Notes under the pieces: model-generated
The model's input: only the letters and a program-made list of their open reading frames with translations
Told to the model about the DNA's origin: nothing
Databases searched by the model: none
Program-made: the position numbers and the translations under genes
From: Collinsella sp.
GTDB taxonomy: Bacteria > Actinomycetota > Coriobacteriia > Coriobacteriales > Coriobacteriaceae
Direction: 5' to 3'
Length of the DNA: 64,000 bases
Assembly (NCBI GenBank): GCA_019414565.1
Contig: DXLU01000020.1
Span: 110,362-174,361 of the forward strand
Shown: piece after piece, positions 1 through 9,658 of the stretch
How positions within the stretch are numbered: position 1 is the first letter of the stretch
Layout: each line of letters starts with the position of its first letter

Positions 1-3000
1 GCAAGGCGTGTTTCTCGAGCAGCTGCTCCGGCGTCTCATCCGGCGTGCCACCCGTCTTGTAGTCGATGACCAGTGCGCGCGACGGATCCGCCGGGTCGGT
101 TGCCAAGGCATCGATGGCGCCCTCGGCATAGGCGCCGTAGCGGGCGATATCCTCGTCCTCGCAGCCCAGCGAGAAGAACGGCACCTCGGCACGGATGCAC
201 GGCCACGCGAGCAGCTCGGCACGAACCGACGACTTGAGCCAGCGATCCAGAGCGACATCGAAGCGCTCGCGCTGTTCCGGCGTCAGGCGCCACAAGCGAG
301 CCAGGGCGTCGGCACGCTCAACGGGCAGCGCATCGGCACCCATCTCGATGAGCCACTGGCAAGCGGCGTGGAAGGCCGAGCCCAGCGCCATGGGGTTGCC
401 GGCGGGCTCGACAGCAGCCACGTCCGCATCGGCCATCTCCGAGCCATCCGACTCCGCATCATCGCCGGACTCGTCCATGGGAACAAGCGCCTCGGCGGCA
501 CGGTCCTCGGACTCGGCATGCAGCGCCACGGCAATTGACGAGTAGCTATACGAGTCACGCACCGGGAACGGACAGATGCCCATGCGCACGCCCACTGCCT
601 GGGGATACACGAGCTCAAACGCATCGGGCTTGGGGTCGGCAGGACCGGGCACAGTTGAGTGCGCAGCATTATCAGCGACATCGACATCGCCGCGAACGAG
701 CCTGCCCTCGGCATCCAGCGAAGCGTTAGCCTCAAACGCCTGCTCACCAAACGTAAAGTCCGCCAGCGAGATGAGCTCGTAGTCGCCCGGCTGGGAGTTG
801 TCGAACACCAGACGGTCGCTATCGAGCTGCGGCATGTCCAGACTATCGGTCGGCAGGATGCGGCGCAGCACGTCGTAGGTCAGATCCGTCTCGACATCGA
901 AGGTCGGCGCCATCACCTTGCCGCGGCTCACGCCGGCATCCATCGCCAGAATGAGCAACTCGCGCGCTCGCGTCATGGCGACATAGAGCAGACGAGCCCG
1001 CTCCTCGAGCGAAAGCTGCAGGTCGTCGTTACGCAGGCGGGCAAATGCCTCGGCGGGAGAGCCCGTCGCGCAGACGTCCTCCATGAGCTCCGGCGGCAAC
1101 CACAGCGACGTGCCCTTGCCCTTAAACGCGTGTTCAAACTGCTTTTTGACGTCATCGCCCTTCACGAAGGTCCCGTCGGCAAGCTTAACGCCATCGAAAC
1201 GAGCCGGCAGCGCCACGACTTGCGCCCCACCGTCGACGCGACCCATTTGTGCCGCACCGGACGATTTGCGCACGCCAAAACACTCGGCAACCGCTACAAC
1301 CGGATACTCCAGGCCCTTGGACGCATGCACGGTCATGATGCGCACCGCGCCGTCGCCCTCCTCGTTGAGGGCGCCCGGGGCCTCCTTGCCCGCCAAGAAG
1401 CGGTCGAAGGCGAGCGCGATGGAGCGCGGAGAATTGCCGAGCTCGGCCTCTGCCTCGGCCACGGCGTCGAGCGCCTTGAGCACGTTGGCGGCAATGGCCT
1501 TGCCCTCGGGGCCGCGCTGCGCCAGACGCACGAACCAGCCGGAGGCATTGACCACATCGCGCGCGATGGCGGCGAACGAATCGCGTCCCACGCGACGAAG
1601 CGCGTAGCGCAGCACCTCGCGGGCACGCGTCACGAGCGGCAGGCTCTGCAAACCCGGCACATCGGAATCGCTCATGATGCCCACATCGATATTGCGGCGC
1701 GACGTCTCGCCCGTCTGCTCGTCGAGCTTGGTCGCCAGCGCCAGGAACTCCTGGGCGCCGAGTGCAAACATCGGCGAGGCCAGCAACGGCATAAGGCCTT
1801 GGGCCGTATCGGCCGGATTGGCGAGCGCGCAGACCAGGGCACGCACCGTCTGCACCTCGGCCGCCTGGGCAAAGACCGAGCCGCCTGCGATGACGCAGTC
1901 GAGTCCTTGGTCGCGGAAGGCCTGCGCGTAGACGTCGGCATTGGTCATGCGACCCAGCAGCAGCACCATGCCGCCCTGGGGCTGGCCGGCATCGGCAAGC
2001 GCATGGAATCGCTCGGCGATCGCACGGGCCTTGGCCTGCGTGCGCTCCTGCATACTGCCGCCGGCAACGAACAGCGCCTGGCGGCGCGAAGCCTTTGCCT
2101 TGAGCATGTCCTTGCGTTTGTCGCTCGGTTCAAGATCCAAGAACCCCTGCATCAAACCACCGGTGTCGCCGTCAAAGACGCGCGCCACATAGCGCAGCAC
2201 CTCGTCGTGGCTGCGGAAGTTGCGCACGAGTTTGACGAGCTCGCCGGCGGGAGCATCGGACGTGGTGACCGTCTCGGACGCCGTCGTCGAACCCACCTTG
2301 CGCTCCTGGCGGCGAAACACCTCGACCTCGGCACCACGGAAGCGATAGATCGACTGCTGCGCATCGCCCACCGTGCACAGCGCGCGCTCGCCCGCACCCG
2401 TCAAATAGCGAATCAGATCGACCTGCATCTGGTCGGTATCTTGGAACTCGTCGATCATGACCATCTTAAAGCGGCCCTCATAGGCAGCTCGAATAGCCGG
2501 GTAGTCGCGCAGCGCCTCGTACGCCATGCGCAGCAGGTCATTGTTATCGAGCGCGGACTGGTCGGCCTTGAGCGCACGGTACTCCGCCTCTACGGCACGG
2601 GCAAGCCCCACCAGCGCATCGAGCGCCGGGCCGCCGCAGGCAAGCACGATATTGATAAACGCATCGGCGGCCTCGGCCTTGAGTAGCTCCACCTGCTCCT
2701 TAGGAAACGCCTTGCTCGCCCGAGGCATACTGCACGACATCATGAGTCGCGCCGCATCCTCCATGGTTTTGCCGCTCGCCTCAAACGCGTCGATGGCGTC
2801 GAGTGCCACCTGCGCTTTCTCGGTCGTGGCCTTGCTTGCGCCCAGCGCCGCACGATAGGCATCGGCAAGCGCCGAGGTGTCGGCCTGGCCGCGCGCCACG
2901 CACACATCGTCCATGCCGCCCGGAAGCTGGCTCGATAGCTCCAGCAAGTCGCGCACCAGGCCTTTGATGGTGGTACCGGCGCCAAACGTCCCGCCCTCGC

Positions 3001-3490
3001 CCGCCATGGGATACCAGGCGTAGAGGGCCTTAAGCGAAGTGGCGAGCTCGGGCGCGGCATCGGGCGCCGTCGCGCGCCCCAGCACATGCTCGACAGCCTG
3101 ATCCATAAGCTCGTCGGTATCGGTGAGCACCGTGAACTCGGGATCGATGCCCAGCTCCAACGCATGCGCGCGCAGAATGCGCGAACACATGCCGTGAATG
3201 GTCGAGATCCAAGCGTCATCGACCGTCAGGGCCTCTTCGTCCATCCCCTCGTCGATAAGCGCACGGCGCACGCGGTCGCGGATCTCGGCCGCGGCGTCTT
3301 TGGTAAAGGTAATGGCGAGCACCTGGTCCAGATGCTCGACAAACGGACCGGATTCGGGCGAGAGCGCATAGACGATGCGGCGCGTGAGGGTAAAGGTCTT
3401 GCCCGAGCCGGCACCTGCCGAGACAAACAGCGGACGGTCGAGCGTTTTGACGACTTGCAGCTGTTGCGGCATCAAAGTCGAAAGATCCAT
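1..3490 (-). CDS. addA: AddA-type helicase-nuclease subunit (3' part beyond window)
   Basis: UvrD-family helicase fused to a RecB-type nuclease; with AddB it processes double-strand DNA ends for recombination. About 1163 codons are visible, with the C-terminal end cut by the window edge. The ATG follows the addB stop by 3 bases, and its AGGAGG ribosome site lies inside the last addB codons, so the pair is translationally coupled. Seen in the translation: Walker A SAGAGSGKT (about residues 24-32), motif II DEFQDTD (about 347), a motif IV-type NFRSHDE, a TVHASKGLEYPVV motif (about 716), VAMTRARELL, and near the cut end VIDYKTGG (about 1139), the PD-(D/E)XK nuclease motif. AdnAB-type enzymes carry helicase motors in both subunits, whereas the neighbour here lacks one, so AddAB is the better name. 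Confidence 0.93.
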   Translation of the reverse strand, partial: MDLSTLMPQQLQVVKTLDRPLFVSAGAGSGKTFTLTRRIVYALSPESGPFVEHLDQVLAITFTKDAAAEIRDRVRRALIDEGMDEEALTVDDAWISTIHGMCSRILRAHALELGIDPEFTVLTDTDELMDQAVEHVLGRATAPDAAPELATSLKALYAWYPMAGEGGTFGAGTTIKGLVRDLLELSSQLPGGMDDVCVARGQADTSALADAYRAALGASKATTEKAQVALDAIDAFEASGKTMEDAARLMMSCSMPRASKAFPKEQVELLKAEAADAFINIVLACGGPALDALVGLARAVEAEYRALKADQSALDNNDLLRMAYEALRDYPAIRAAYEGRFKMVMIDEFQDTDQMQVDLIRYLTGAGERALCTVGDAQQSIYRFRGAEVEVFRRQERKVGSTTASETVTTSDAPAGELVKLVRNFRSHDEVLRYVARVFDGDTGGLMQGFLDLEPSDKRKDMLKAKASRRQALFVAGGSMQERTQAKARAIAERFHALADAGQPQGGMVLLLGRMTNADVYAQAFRDQGLDCVIAGGSVFAQAAEVQTVRALVCALANPADTAQGLMPLLASPMFALGAQEFLALATKLDEQTGETSRRNIDVGIMSDSDVPGLQSLPLVTRAREVLRYALRRVGRDSFAAIARDVVNASGWFVRLAQRGPEGKAIAANVLKALDAVAEAEAELGNSPRSIALAFDRFLAGKEAPGALNEEGDGAVRIMTVHASKGLEYPVVAVAECFGVRKSSGAAQMGRVDGGAQVVALPARFDGVKLADGTFVKGDDVKKQFEHAFKGKGTSLWLPPELMEDVCATGSPAEAFARLRNDDLQLSLEERARLLYVAMTRARELLILAMDAGVSRGKVMAPTFDVETDLTYDVLRRILPTDSLDMPQLDSDRLVFDNSQPGDYELISLADFTFGEQAFEANASLDAEGRLVRGDVDVADNAAHSTVPGPADPKPDAFELVYPQAVGVRMGICPFPVRDSYSYSSIAVALHAESEDRAAEALVPMDESGDDAESDGSEMADADVAAVEPAGNPMALGSAFHAACQWLIEMGADALPVERADALARLWRLTPEQRERFDVALDRWLKSSVRAELLAWPCIRAEVPFFSLGCEDEDIARYGAYAEGAIDALATDPADPSRALVIDYKTGGTPDETPEQLLEKHAL

Positions 3491-3493
3491 GGT

Positions 3494-6400
3494 CTACACG
3501 TCCCTCCTTACAAACGTTCCTTCGTGGTTATACGAGCAGCGCGCATGCGCGGCCTGCGCCGACGTCGGATCGACAGCGGCGACGTCGCCCGCCTCGAGCT
3601 CGCGCAGGCGCTCGGCAATGCCGGCCTCCACGCGGTCGAGCAGCGCATCGAAGTCCATGTTGCCGCCCTCGCCCGGAAAGCCCTTCTTGAGGCCCGGGAT
3701 GCGACCGTCGCCGCGCTCTTCCTCGAGCAACTCGGCACTTGCGGCACCACGCAGCGCGGGCTTGCCGCCCTTGGTCGAAAAATAGAGCGCAGCACGGGTA
3801 TCTAGGCCCAGCGCCCGACGCATGGCCTGGGCGTAGATGAGTGTCTGGGTATGGGGCGGCAGCCAGCGCGGGTCGTCGATGGGGGCCTCGCCCGACTCCT
3901 CGTCGCGCACCGTGGGGTCGGCGAGCTTAAACTCCTCGACACCCGAACGATGCTTGTAGTCGATTACCACGGCGCGATTCTCGGCATCCACGTCAACGCG
4001 GTCGATGCGCCCACCGAGCGGCCAACCGGCATACTCGACCTGGAGCTCGTTGAACGCAAACTCCAGGTAGCGCGGCGCGAAGGGCGCGAGCGCCTCGGAC
4101 TCGTAGGCGAGCACGCCTTCCAGTTGCGGCAAGATCTCGGCCGCCTGGCGCTCCTCCACTGGAGAGAGCGGCACCAGCGGGCCCTCGGTACCGCGCTTGC
4201 CGGCGTGCTCGGCCAGGGTCTCGGCAAAGACCTCGTGCAGCAGCTCCTTCGCGCGCGGCAGATTCATGGGCGTCACGCGCTCCATGCCCTCCTGCGGAAG
4301 ACGTGCATGCAAGTGCTCCAGCACGTCATGGACAAAGTTGCCCTTCTCCATGTTGCCAAAGCCCGCATCGATGGACTGAGGTTTGACGCGATACGAGACG
4401 AACCAGCACAGCGGGCAGGTGGAATAGGCCTCGATCTGCGAGGCGGACGTCAGGCGCGGCACGAGCGGCGCGTCCTCGCCCTCGCCATCGCGACGACGCA
4501 GGACCAAATACGGCACGGCCTCGGCACTCAGATGCTGAGGGGCTTCACAGGTCACGCGCTCGCGCTTGAGACCTTCGCCTGCCGCGGGATCGAAGTCCCT
4601 TACGATATCGCCCTCACCCACGCACTTCGCCTTGTCGGCGTCAGCTGCCTTAGCAGCGTCAGTGGCCTTAGCGTCGTCAGCGACCTTAGCTTCAGCAACC
4701 TCGGCATGCGCCCGCAACTCGGTCCACACGGCCGCCGGATAGCACTCGCGCGCCTGACGATCGTGCGTCATGCGCGCAAGCACAACCGGGCCGCGTGCCG
4801 CCTGCATCGCGTGGCCAAAGCGCACGCGCAGCAAGGCCGCGGGCTCAAGCGTCACGCCCTCGCGACCAAGGCTCGCCGCCAGCGTGGCCAGCGGCCCCTC
4901 CTCGTGTGAGAGCGGATAGCTGTCCAGATCGACATCGGCAAACAGCACGGCATCGTAGCTGTCGGGGCGCAGGGCTGCCGCATCGGCAAGCGACGCAAAG
5001 CGCACCTGGGCGCGCGGCGCGCGGTCGACCTCGTGGGTCTCGTAATCGTAGGCGGTACTACGCTTGTCCACCTTGGTGCGAATGCCATCGAGCACGGGCA
5101 CGGTTGCAGCCTGCGACACGTCGAGCGCGCGGGCGCCATTCATAAGGATGTCGATGACGTGGCGCAGCAGGGCCACCTCCGCCTGGCGACGAGCTTGGCC
5201 ATCCAAGCTGCCCAGCGAGCGATCGGGCAACGCCCCGGCAACGGCGAGCATGGCCTTGAGCGCCGTCACGGGCTTGTCACGCCACAGCGCCTGGAACACG
5301 TCCGAGACCACACACGGCACGTTCTTAAACCAGTTATCGTCGCTCGCCGCCTTGCGCGCGCCCCTCACCTGGCCCTGAGCGCTCTGCAGCAGGCTCTTAA
5401 CGCCCGCGGTAGTCTTGCTGCGCGAGAGACGCATATTCTTATCGAAGGTACGGGCATTGACGGCATCAGCGCCCGAAAGCGGACTGTAGATCCAGTCGGT
5501 AAGCTCCGGCGCGGGCCACCACTCGGTCTTTGACGCCGTGCCCTCATCGGCGGCCTTCATGCGCTCGATCAGGCCGGCAAGCGCCGCAAATTGCCTGCCC
5601 GCAATGGATTGGGAAAACGCCGTGAACTCAACTGTCTCGGCAGCGATATGACGAGCCGCCAGACGAGAGGCAAGCTCACCGAACAGCTGGGGTGCCCGGG
5701 CAGAAACAACGAGCACGCGCGCGGGGTCGGCAGAGGCGCCGGCGGCGCCGTTGACCTCGGAACCCCGGCACGTTTTTACCAGATCATCAATTGCGTCCGC
5801 ATAGACATGAGCACGGGCATGGGGACCGGCGACCTCAATAAAGACTGGCTGAGCGGCAGTCCCGCAAGCGACATCAGACGCGACGGCGTCCTCCCCCAGC
5901 GGCGCGGCCTCAAACAGCACGCCGCGGGCATCAAATGCCGCGGCAAGCTCCTCACGCATCGCCGCCTGCTCGCGGGCAAGCAGCACGACGACCTCTCCCC
6001 CATTGTTCGCCACGGCAGACAGTAGCTCGAGCAGTGCGTACGTAAACGACGTGATACCGCGCACGCATACGGCGCGGGTGCACGCCGGCAGGCTATCGGC
6101 CAGGACACCGGCCATAATGTCGGCCGCCTCGCAGGGCTCGACCATATCTCGACGGTCCAAACCGTCCGCATATGCGCGCAAAAGCTCGAACACACGAGCC
6201 TCGGCATCGCTTTTTGGCTCAGGCTGGCAATTGTTTCCACGGCATCGCTCGGCCGTCGTCCCCGCCACACCCGGCAGCACGTCGCGGGCCATGCGCGCAA
6301 GCATACGCACCGTGCCCTGGCTGCGCGAAAGCGGCTGCAAATCGGCATCGTCGAGACGCGTTACCATGTCCGAAAACAGCATCTGGCGTTGCAGGTTGTC

Positions 6401-6643
6401 CACGAAACCGCGCCCGTCGCCCAAAAGCTCCCAAAGCGAGCGAAGCCACGATGTAGGCGTCTTGTAGTCGATACCTAGTGAAACCCCGGCTTCCGCCGCA
6501 TCATGACGGCACAGGTCGAGCTCGGCAAACGTAGGCGCCAGCAGCACGGCACGTCCGTGGCGGGCAATAAGGTCGGCAAGCAACGCCGACTCGGCATCGC
6601 TCAAATCCGTGCCGGCATTGGTGGTATAGATTCGAACAGGCAT
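3494..6643 (-). CDS. addB: AddB-like PD-(D/E)XK nuclease subunit
   Basis: 1049-residue partner of the AddA-type helicase downstream. It carries the second RecB-type nuclease domain near the C-terminus: GGRIDRVDVDAENRAVVIDY is followed by KHRSG, giving the D...DYK catalytic arrangement near residue 891. The ATG is preceded by GGAGG. Oddities: no Walker A motif is visible at the N-terminus, where B. subtilis AddB has one. The iron-sulfur cysteines that staple the nuclease domain in AddB (one before the domain, three at the C-terminus) look incomplete: TCPLCWF near residue 741 has two cysteines, but the tail has only one (ARCSYNHEG). An Ala/Lys/Asp-rich linker (about residues 653-676, KVADDAKATDAAKAADADK) precedes the nuclease half. 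Identification rests on domain order and pairing with addA. Confidence 0.85.
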   Translation of the reverse strand: MPVRIYTTNAGTDLSDAESALLADLIARHGRAVLLAPTFAELDLCRHDAAEAGVSLGIDYKTPTSWLRSLWELLGDGRGFVDNLQRQMLFSDMVTRLDDADLQPLSRSQGTVRMLARMARDVLPGVAGTTAERCRGNNCQPEPKSDAEARVFELLRAYADGLDRRDMVEPCEAADIMAGVLADSLPACTRAVCVRGITSFTYALLELLSAVANNGGEVVVLLAREQAAMREELAAAFDARGVLFEAAPLGEDAVASDVACGTAAQPVFIEVAGPHARAHVYADAIDDLVKTCRGSEVNGAAGASADPARVLVVSARAPQLFGELASRLAARHIAAETVEFTAFSQSIAGRQFAALAGLIERMKAADEGTASKTEWWPAPELTDWIYSPLSGADAVNARTFDKNMRLSRSKTTAGVKSLLQSAQGQVRGARKAASDDNWFKNVPCVVSDVFQALWRDKPVTALKAMLAVAGALPDRSLGSLDGQARRQAEVALLRHVIDILMNGARALDVSQAATVPVLDGIRTKVDKRSTAYDYETHEVDRAPRAQVRFASLADAAALRPDSYDAVLFADVDLDSYPLSHEEGPLATLAASLGREGVTLEPAALLRVRFGHAMQAARGPVVLARMTHDRQARECYPAAVWTELRAHAEVAEAKVADDAKATDAAKAADADKAKCVGEGDIVRDFDPAAGEGLKRERVTCEAPQHLSAEAVPYLVLRRRDGEGEDAPLVPRLTSASQIEAYSTCPLCWFVSYRVKPQSIDAGFGNMEKGNFVHDVLEHLHARLPQEGMERVTPMNLPRAKELLHEVFAETLAEHAGKRGTEGPLVPLSPVEERQAAEILPQLEGVLAYESEALAPFAPRYLEFAFNELQVEYAGWPLGGRIDRVDVDAENRAVVIDYKHRSGVEEFKLADPTVRDEESGEAPIDDPRWLPPHTQTLIYAQAMRRALGLDTRAALYFSTKGGKPALRGAASAELLEEERGDGRIPGLKKGFPGEGGNMDFDALLDRVEAGIAERLRELEAGDVAAVDPTSAQAAHARCSYNHEGTFVRRDV

Positions 6644-6747
6644 GGTCCTCCGCTCAAACTGTTCGCAATAATCAATGTATCCATCCTACCCGCCCAAGCG
6701 GACAGATTTGCCCCACGCCAACAGATTTCCTCCGTCCCCAGGGGATC

Positions 6748-6775
6748 AAAAAACCGCCCCCGGAGGAGCGGTTTT
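6748..6775 (-). terminator. Rho-independent terminator of yerC
   Basis: On the minus strand AAAACCGCTCC pairs with the GGGGGCGGTTTT half and ends in a T run. It lies between the yerC stop and the addB start, separating the two transcription units. The left flank is one copy of a dispersed motif with TTTCCTCCGTCCCC (see the repeat entries). Confidence 0.8.
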
Positions 6776-6800
6776 GTACAAATCGGTTTTTTGGCGCGGC

Positions 6801-7100
6801 TTACTCGCCATCCTCCAGCTTAATGAGGATCTTGCGGTAGCCACCGTACTCGCCGTTGAGCGCCTTGGACACACGGCTCACCGTGGTGGACGAAGCGCCG
6901 GTACGCGCCTGAACCTCGACATAGGGCTCGCCCTCGTCCAGGTAACGCGCGACCTGCAGACGCTGCGATAGATCGCAAATCTCGCGCGGCGTGCAGATAT
7001 CGGTCAAAAACGCTTGGATATCTTTCTCGTCGTCCAAAAGGCTAAATGCGTGGACCAGCTGCTTGACATCAGGCTTGTCAAACATGTTCTCGATATTCAT
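6801..7100 (-). CDS. yerC: YerC/YecD family TrpR-like regulator
   Basis: 99 residues, the usual length of the YerC/YecD family, a helical TrpR-like DNA-binding fold found in Firmicutes and some Actinobacteria. The helix-turn-helix is visible in the second half (VEVQARTGASSTTVSRVSKA). The first half (LVHAFSLLDDEKDIQAFLTD followed by ICTPREI) matches the family's conserved TPREI region. In Bacillus the gene sits near pcrA, so its place beside an UvrD-type helicase operon is notable, but it has its own terminator and is not part of the addBA unit. No regulated target can be read from the sequence. Confidence 0.88.
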   Translation of the reverse strand: MNIENMFDKPDVKQLVHAFSLLDDEKDIQAFLTDICTPREICDLSQRLQVARYLDEGEPYVEVQARTGASSTTVSRVSKALNGEYGGYRKILIKLEDGE

Positions 7101-7422
7101 CGATCACCGCCAAACCCGCCAAAAGGCATCGAAGTTGATACTGACATCGGGCATCGCTCGCCCGTTCTATGCAATAGGGCAACGCCTGTGGCTTTTGCCC
7201 GTAGCAGTTTAGCACACCACCAAACTAAAGCGACAAGACTCTCTGCCAGCGGCGCATTTTTTAGGACGAGCGCCGTTTTGAAACCGAATGCGCACGCAAG
7301 CTACACGAATATCTGAGACAATGGGCGCCCAAACAAGGCCGTGCCCCGCACCCATCCAAGTTGCAAAGGCATGTGCCCCTCACGCCTCTTTGCCACGTCT
7401 TGCGCAAGAAAGGATCTCCACC
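7101..7422. other. Divergent intergenic region yerC / YvlD-like gene
   Basis: 322 bases with no convincing gene. It must hold the promoters of yerC (leftward) and the small membrane protein gene (rightward). A weak leftward promoter candidate reads TTGTCG, about 19 bases, TAAACT near 7204-7234. No riboswitch-like fold was recognised. Confidence 0.4.
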
Positions 7423-7788
7423 ATGCGCTTTTTGCTCAACTGGCTTTTGACCTCAATCGCCATCGCGATTGCAACGTTTCTCGTCCCCGGCATTCAGCCC
7501 TTCGGCATGGCCGACGCCTGGGTCTGCTTTGCCTTCGTGGGACTGTTCCTCAACATCGTCGACTCGCTCGTTAAGCCGTTCCTGACGGTCATCTCGCTGC
7601 CACTCACTATTATCACGCTTGGTATTTTTCAGCTTGTGGTCAACAGCTTTATGCTCGAGCTGGCCAGCTACCTGTCGGTCAATCTGCTGGGCGCGGGTAT
7701 CTCCATCGCCAGCTTTGGATCGGCGTTTATGGGCAGCATCCTGGTATCCATCATGCGCAGCATTCTCGACAGCATCGCCAGGAACTAA
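7423..7788 (+). CDS. Phage-holin-4 superfamily (YvlD-like) membrane protein
   Basis: 121 residues from the ATG preceded by AAAGGATCTCC. An upstream in-frame ATG would add 45 residues of low hydrophobicity and is not supported by a ribosome site. The protein is almost entirely membrane: about four hydrophobic segments, including LLTSIAIAIATFLVPGIQPF and LPLTIITLGIFQLVVNSFML, the PLTIITLG.F.L..N pattern typical of PF04020 (YvlD and mycobacteriophage holin-4-like proteins). These are widespread chromosomal proteins of unclear function, and nothing nearby suggests a prophage. Confidence 0.85.
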   Translation: MRFLLNWLLTSIAIAIATFLVPGIQPFGMADAWVCFAFVGLFLNIVDSLVKPFLTVISLPLTIITLGIFQLVVNSFMLELASYLSVNLLGAGISIASFGSAFMGSILVSIMRSILDSIARN

Positions 7789-7824
7789 AGCGACCGGATA
7801 CGGGCCGCCACAACACGCCAAAAC

Positions 7825-7855
7825 GAAGGCCGTCCATCGCAACGATGGGCGGCCT
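7825..7855 (+). terminator. Hairpin after YvlD-like gene
   Basis: GGCCGTCCATCG and CGATGGGCGGCC form a 12-base stem around CAA, followed by TTGTCATTT. It lies 37 bases after the YvlD-like stop, between two convergent genes. Confidence 0.7.
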
Positions 7856-7925
7856 TGTCATTTGCCAAGCCTCAGAGGGCAGGAAAATCTACCATTTCTG
7901 CCCCGTCCCCAAATGGCAGGTGGGG

Positions 7926-8354
7926 CTAGATGACGTAGTCGTAGCCCTCGTTGGGGGCAACGAGTGTATCGAGTGTCACGCCGTCGAGGTAGTCGTTGAT
8001 GAGCTTGTCCAGGTTCTTCCAAACATCGAGTGTGGGACACTCATCAGATCGCGAGCAACCTTTGCAGTCGCCGTCCAGGCATGCGACCGGTGCTAGGCTA
8101 CCCTCGGTCAGGCGCAGGATCTCGCCCACCGTGTACTGCTCGGGCGGGCGCGTGAGCACGTAGCCGCCGCCCTTGCCGCGCATGCCCGAGAGCATATTGG
8201 CGCGGACGAGCGTGGCCAAAATGTTCTCCAGATACTTCTCCGAAATCCCCTGACGCGCGGCGATCTCTTTGAGGGGAATACGACCTGCCGCCTGATGCTC
8301 GGCCAAGTCGACCATAACGCGCAGGGCATATCTGCCCTTTGTGGAAACCAACAT
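7926..8354 (-). CDS. Rrf2 family transcriptional regulator (CymR/IscR-like)
   Basis: 142 residues, full length for the Rrf2 family. The N-terminal winged helix-turn-helix is clear (MLVSTKGRYALRVMVDLAEH; IPLKEIAARQGISEKYLENI; MRGKGGGYVLTRPP). The cysteine cluster ACLDGDCKGCSRSDEC, about residues 91-106, has four cysteines and could hold an iron-sulfur cluster, though the spacing (x4, x2, x5) is not the IscR pattern (x5, x5). The gene is divergent from cysK. In Bacillus the Rrf2 protein CymR represses cysteine genes and binds CysK, so a sulfur- or redox-responsive role here is a reasonable inference. The ATG has a weak AAAGGC ribosome site. Confidence 0.88.
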   Translation of the reverse strand: MLVSTKGRYALRVMVDLAEHQAAGRIPLKEIAARQGISEKYLENILATLVRANMLSGMRGKGGGYVLTRPPEQYTVGEILRLTEGSLAPVACLDGDCKGCSRSDECPTLDVWKNLDKLINDYLDGVTLDTLVAPNEGYDYVI

Positions 8355-8471
8355 ATATATTGCTGCCTTTCGGTCTTTTAATTCGTAGAAATTCTAGCCG
8401 AAATATTGGTTTTGAAAATACCTATTCCCGTCAAGATGGTTAATCGACTCGTAATAATCTTCTATTTCCTA

Positions 8472-8500
8472 TTGCGTTACTAGGCTTTACTGTCTACTAT
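8472..8500 (+). promoter_or_regulatory. Putative sigma-70 promoter of cysK
   Basis: TTGCGT, 17 bases, TACTAT, followed by a leader of about 100 bases. The leader holds a small hairpin, AACCCATAAGG with TTGTGGGTT (about 8523-8545). The AT-rich stretch between the Rrf2 gene and this promoter also holds the palindrome TAGAAATTCTA (8386-8396), a possible operator of the divergent regulator. Confidence 0.5.
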
Positions 8501-8607
8501 GCTTGCCAACAGCAAAACGAACAACCCATAAGGTTTGTGGGTTTCGCTGCTACACACACCGTAAAACCACACGGTATCCAGTCATTTGAACACTTTGGAG
8601 GTCCACC

Positions 8608-9546
8608 ATGAGCAAGGTTTACACGTCCATCGATCAGCTTATCGGCCACACCCCGCTTCTGGAGCTCACTCACTTTGAGGCCGATGAGGACCTCAAGGCC
8701 CGCGTGCTCGTCAAGCTGGAATACTTCAACCCCGCCGGGTCCGTTAAAGACCGCGTCGCCAAGAACATGATCGACGAGGCCGAGAAGGCCGGCAAGCTTG
8801 TGCGCGGCGGCGACTACACCATCATCGAGCCCACGAGCGGCAACACCGGCGTCGGCATCGCCTCGGTGGCGGCCGCCCGCGGCTACAAGGTGATCATCAC
8901 CATGCCCGAGACCATGTCCGTCGAGCGCCGCAAGCTTATGCAGGCATATGGCGCACAGCTCGTACTCACCGACGGTTCCAAGGGCATGAAGGGCGCTATC
9001 GCCAAGGCCGAGGAGCTGCAGAAGGAGACTCCCAACAGCATCATCGCCGGCCAGTTTGTAAACCCCGCCAACCCCGCCATTCACAAGGCCACGACCGGCC
9101 CCGAGATCTGGGACGACACCGACGGCAAGGTCGACATCTTCGTCGCCGGCGTTGGCACCGGTGGTACCGTGACCGGCGTGGGCGAGTTCCTCAAGGAGCA
9201 GAACCCCGAGATTCAGGTCGTCGCCGTCGAGCCCGCCACCTCCCCGGTGCTCTCCAAGGGCCAGGCCGGCCCGCACAAGATCCAGGGTATCGGTGCCGGC
9301 TTTGTGCCCGACGTACTCGACACCCAGATCTATGACGAGATCATCCCCGTCGAGAACGACGACGCCTTTACCACCGGCCGCGCCGTGGGCCACAAGGAGG
9401 GCGTGCTCGTGGGCATTTCGTCCGGCGCCGCCGTGTGGGCCGCACTGCAGCTGGCCAAGCGTCCCGAGAACGAGGGCAAGACCATCGTGGCGCTGCTCGC
9501 CGATACCGGTGAGCGCTACCTGTCCACGGCACTGTTCCAGGACTAA
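8608..9546 (+). CDS. cysK: Cysteine synthase A (O-acetylserine sulfhydrylase)
   Basis: 312 residues, standard length for this PLP enzyme that makes cysteine from O-acetylserine and sulfide. The PLP lysine is K47 in NPAGSVKDRVAKNMI. The substrate loop PTSGNTGVGIASVAAARGYK and the phosphate-binding GTGGTVTGVGEFL are intact. The ATG follows a strong GGAGG. The gene is divergent from an Rrf2 regulator, which suggests local control by cysteine status. A terminator follows about 110 bases downstream. Confidence 0.97.
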   Translation: MSKVYTSIDQLIGHTPLLELTHFEADEDLKARVLVKLEYFNPAGSVKDRVAKNMIDEAEKAGKLVRGGDYTIIEPTSGNTGVGIASVAAARGYKVIITMPETMSVERRKLMQAYGAQLVLTDGSKGMKGAIAKAEELQKETPNSIIAGQFVNPANPAIHKATTGPEIWDDTDGKVDIFVAGVGTGGTVTGVGEFLKEQNPEIQVVAVEPATSPVLSKGQAGPHKIQGIGAGFVPDVLDTQIYDEIIPVENDDAFTTGRAVGHKEGVLVGISSGAAVWAALQLAKRPENEGKTIVALLADTGERYLSTALFQD

Positions 9547-9658
9547 GGTCTGTCGCCCATAGGTTGAGCCCAGGGACGAGCCGGTCTCCTCTCTCCCGGC
9601 AGCCTGAGCCCATCCAATCAGGGTGTCCCACGAGACGTCCGAACTTGCTACAATGTCT

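Noticed and set aside
7423..7788. Prophage, because of the holin-family name
   Set aside because: The YvlD-type protein is common on chromosomes and no other phage genes are near.
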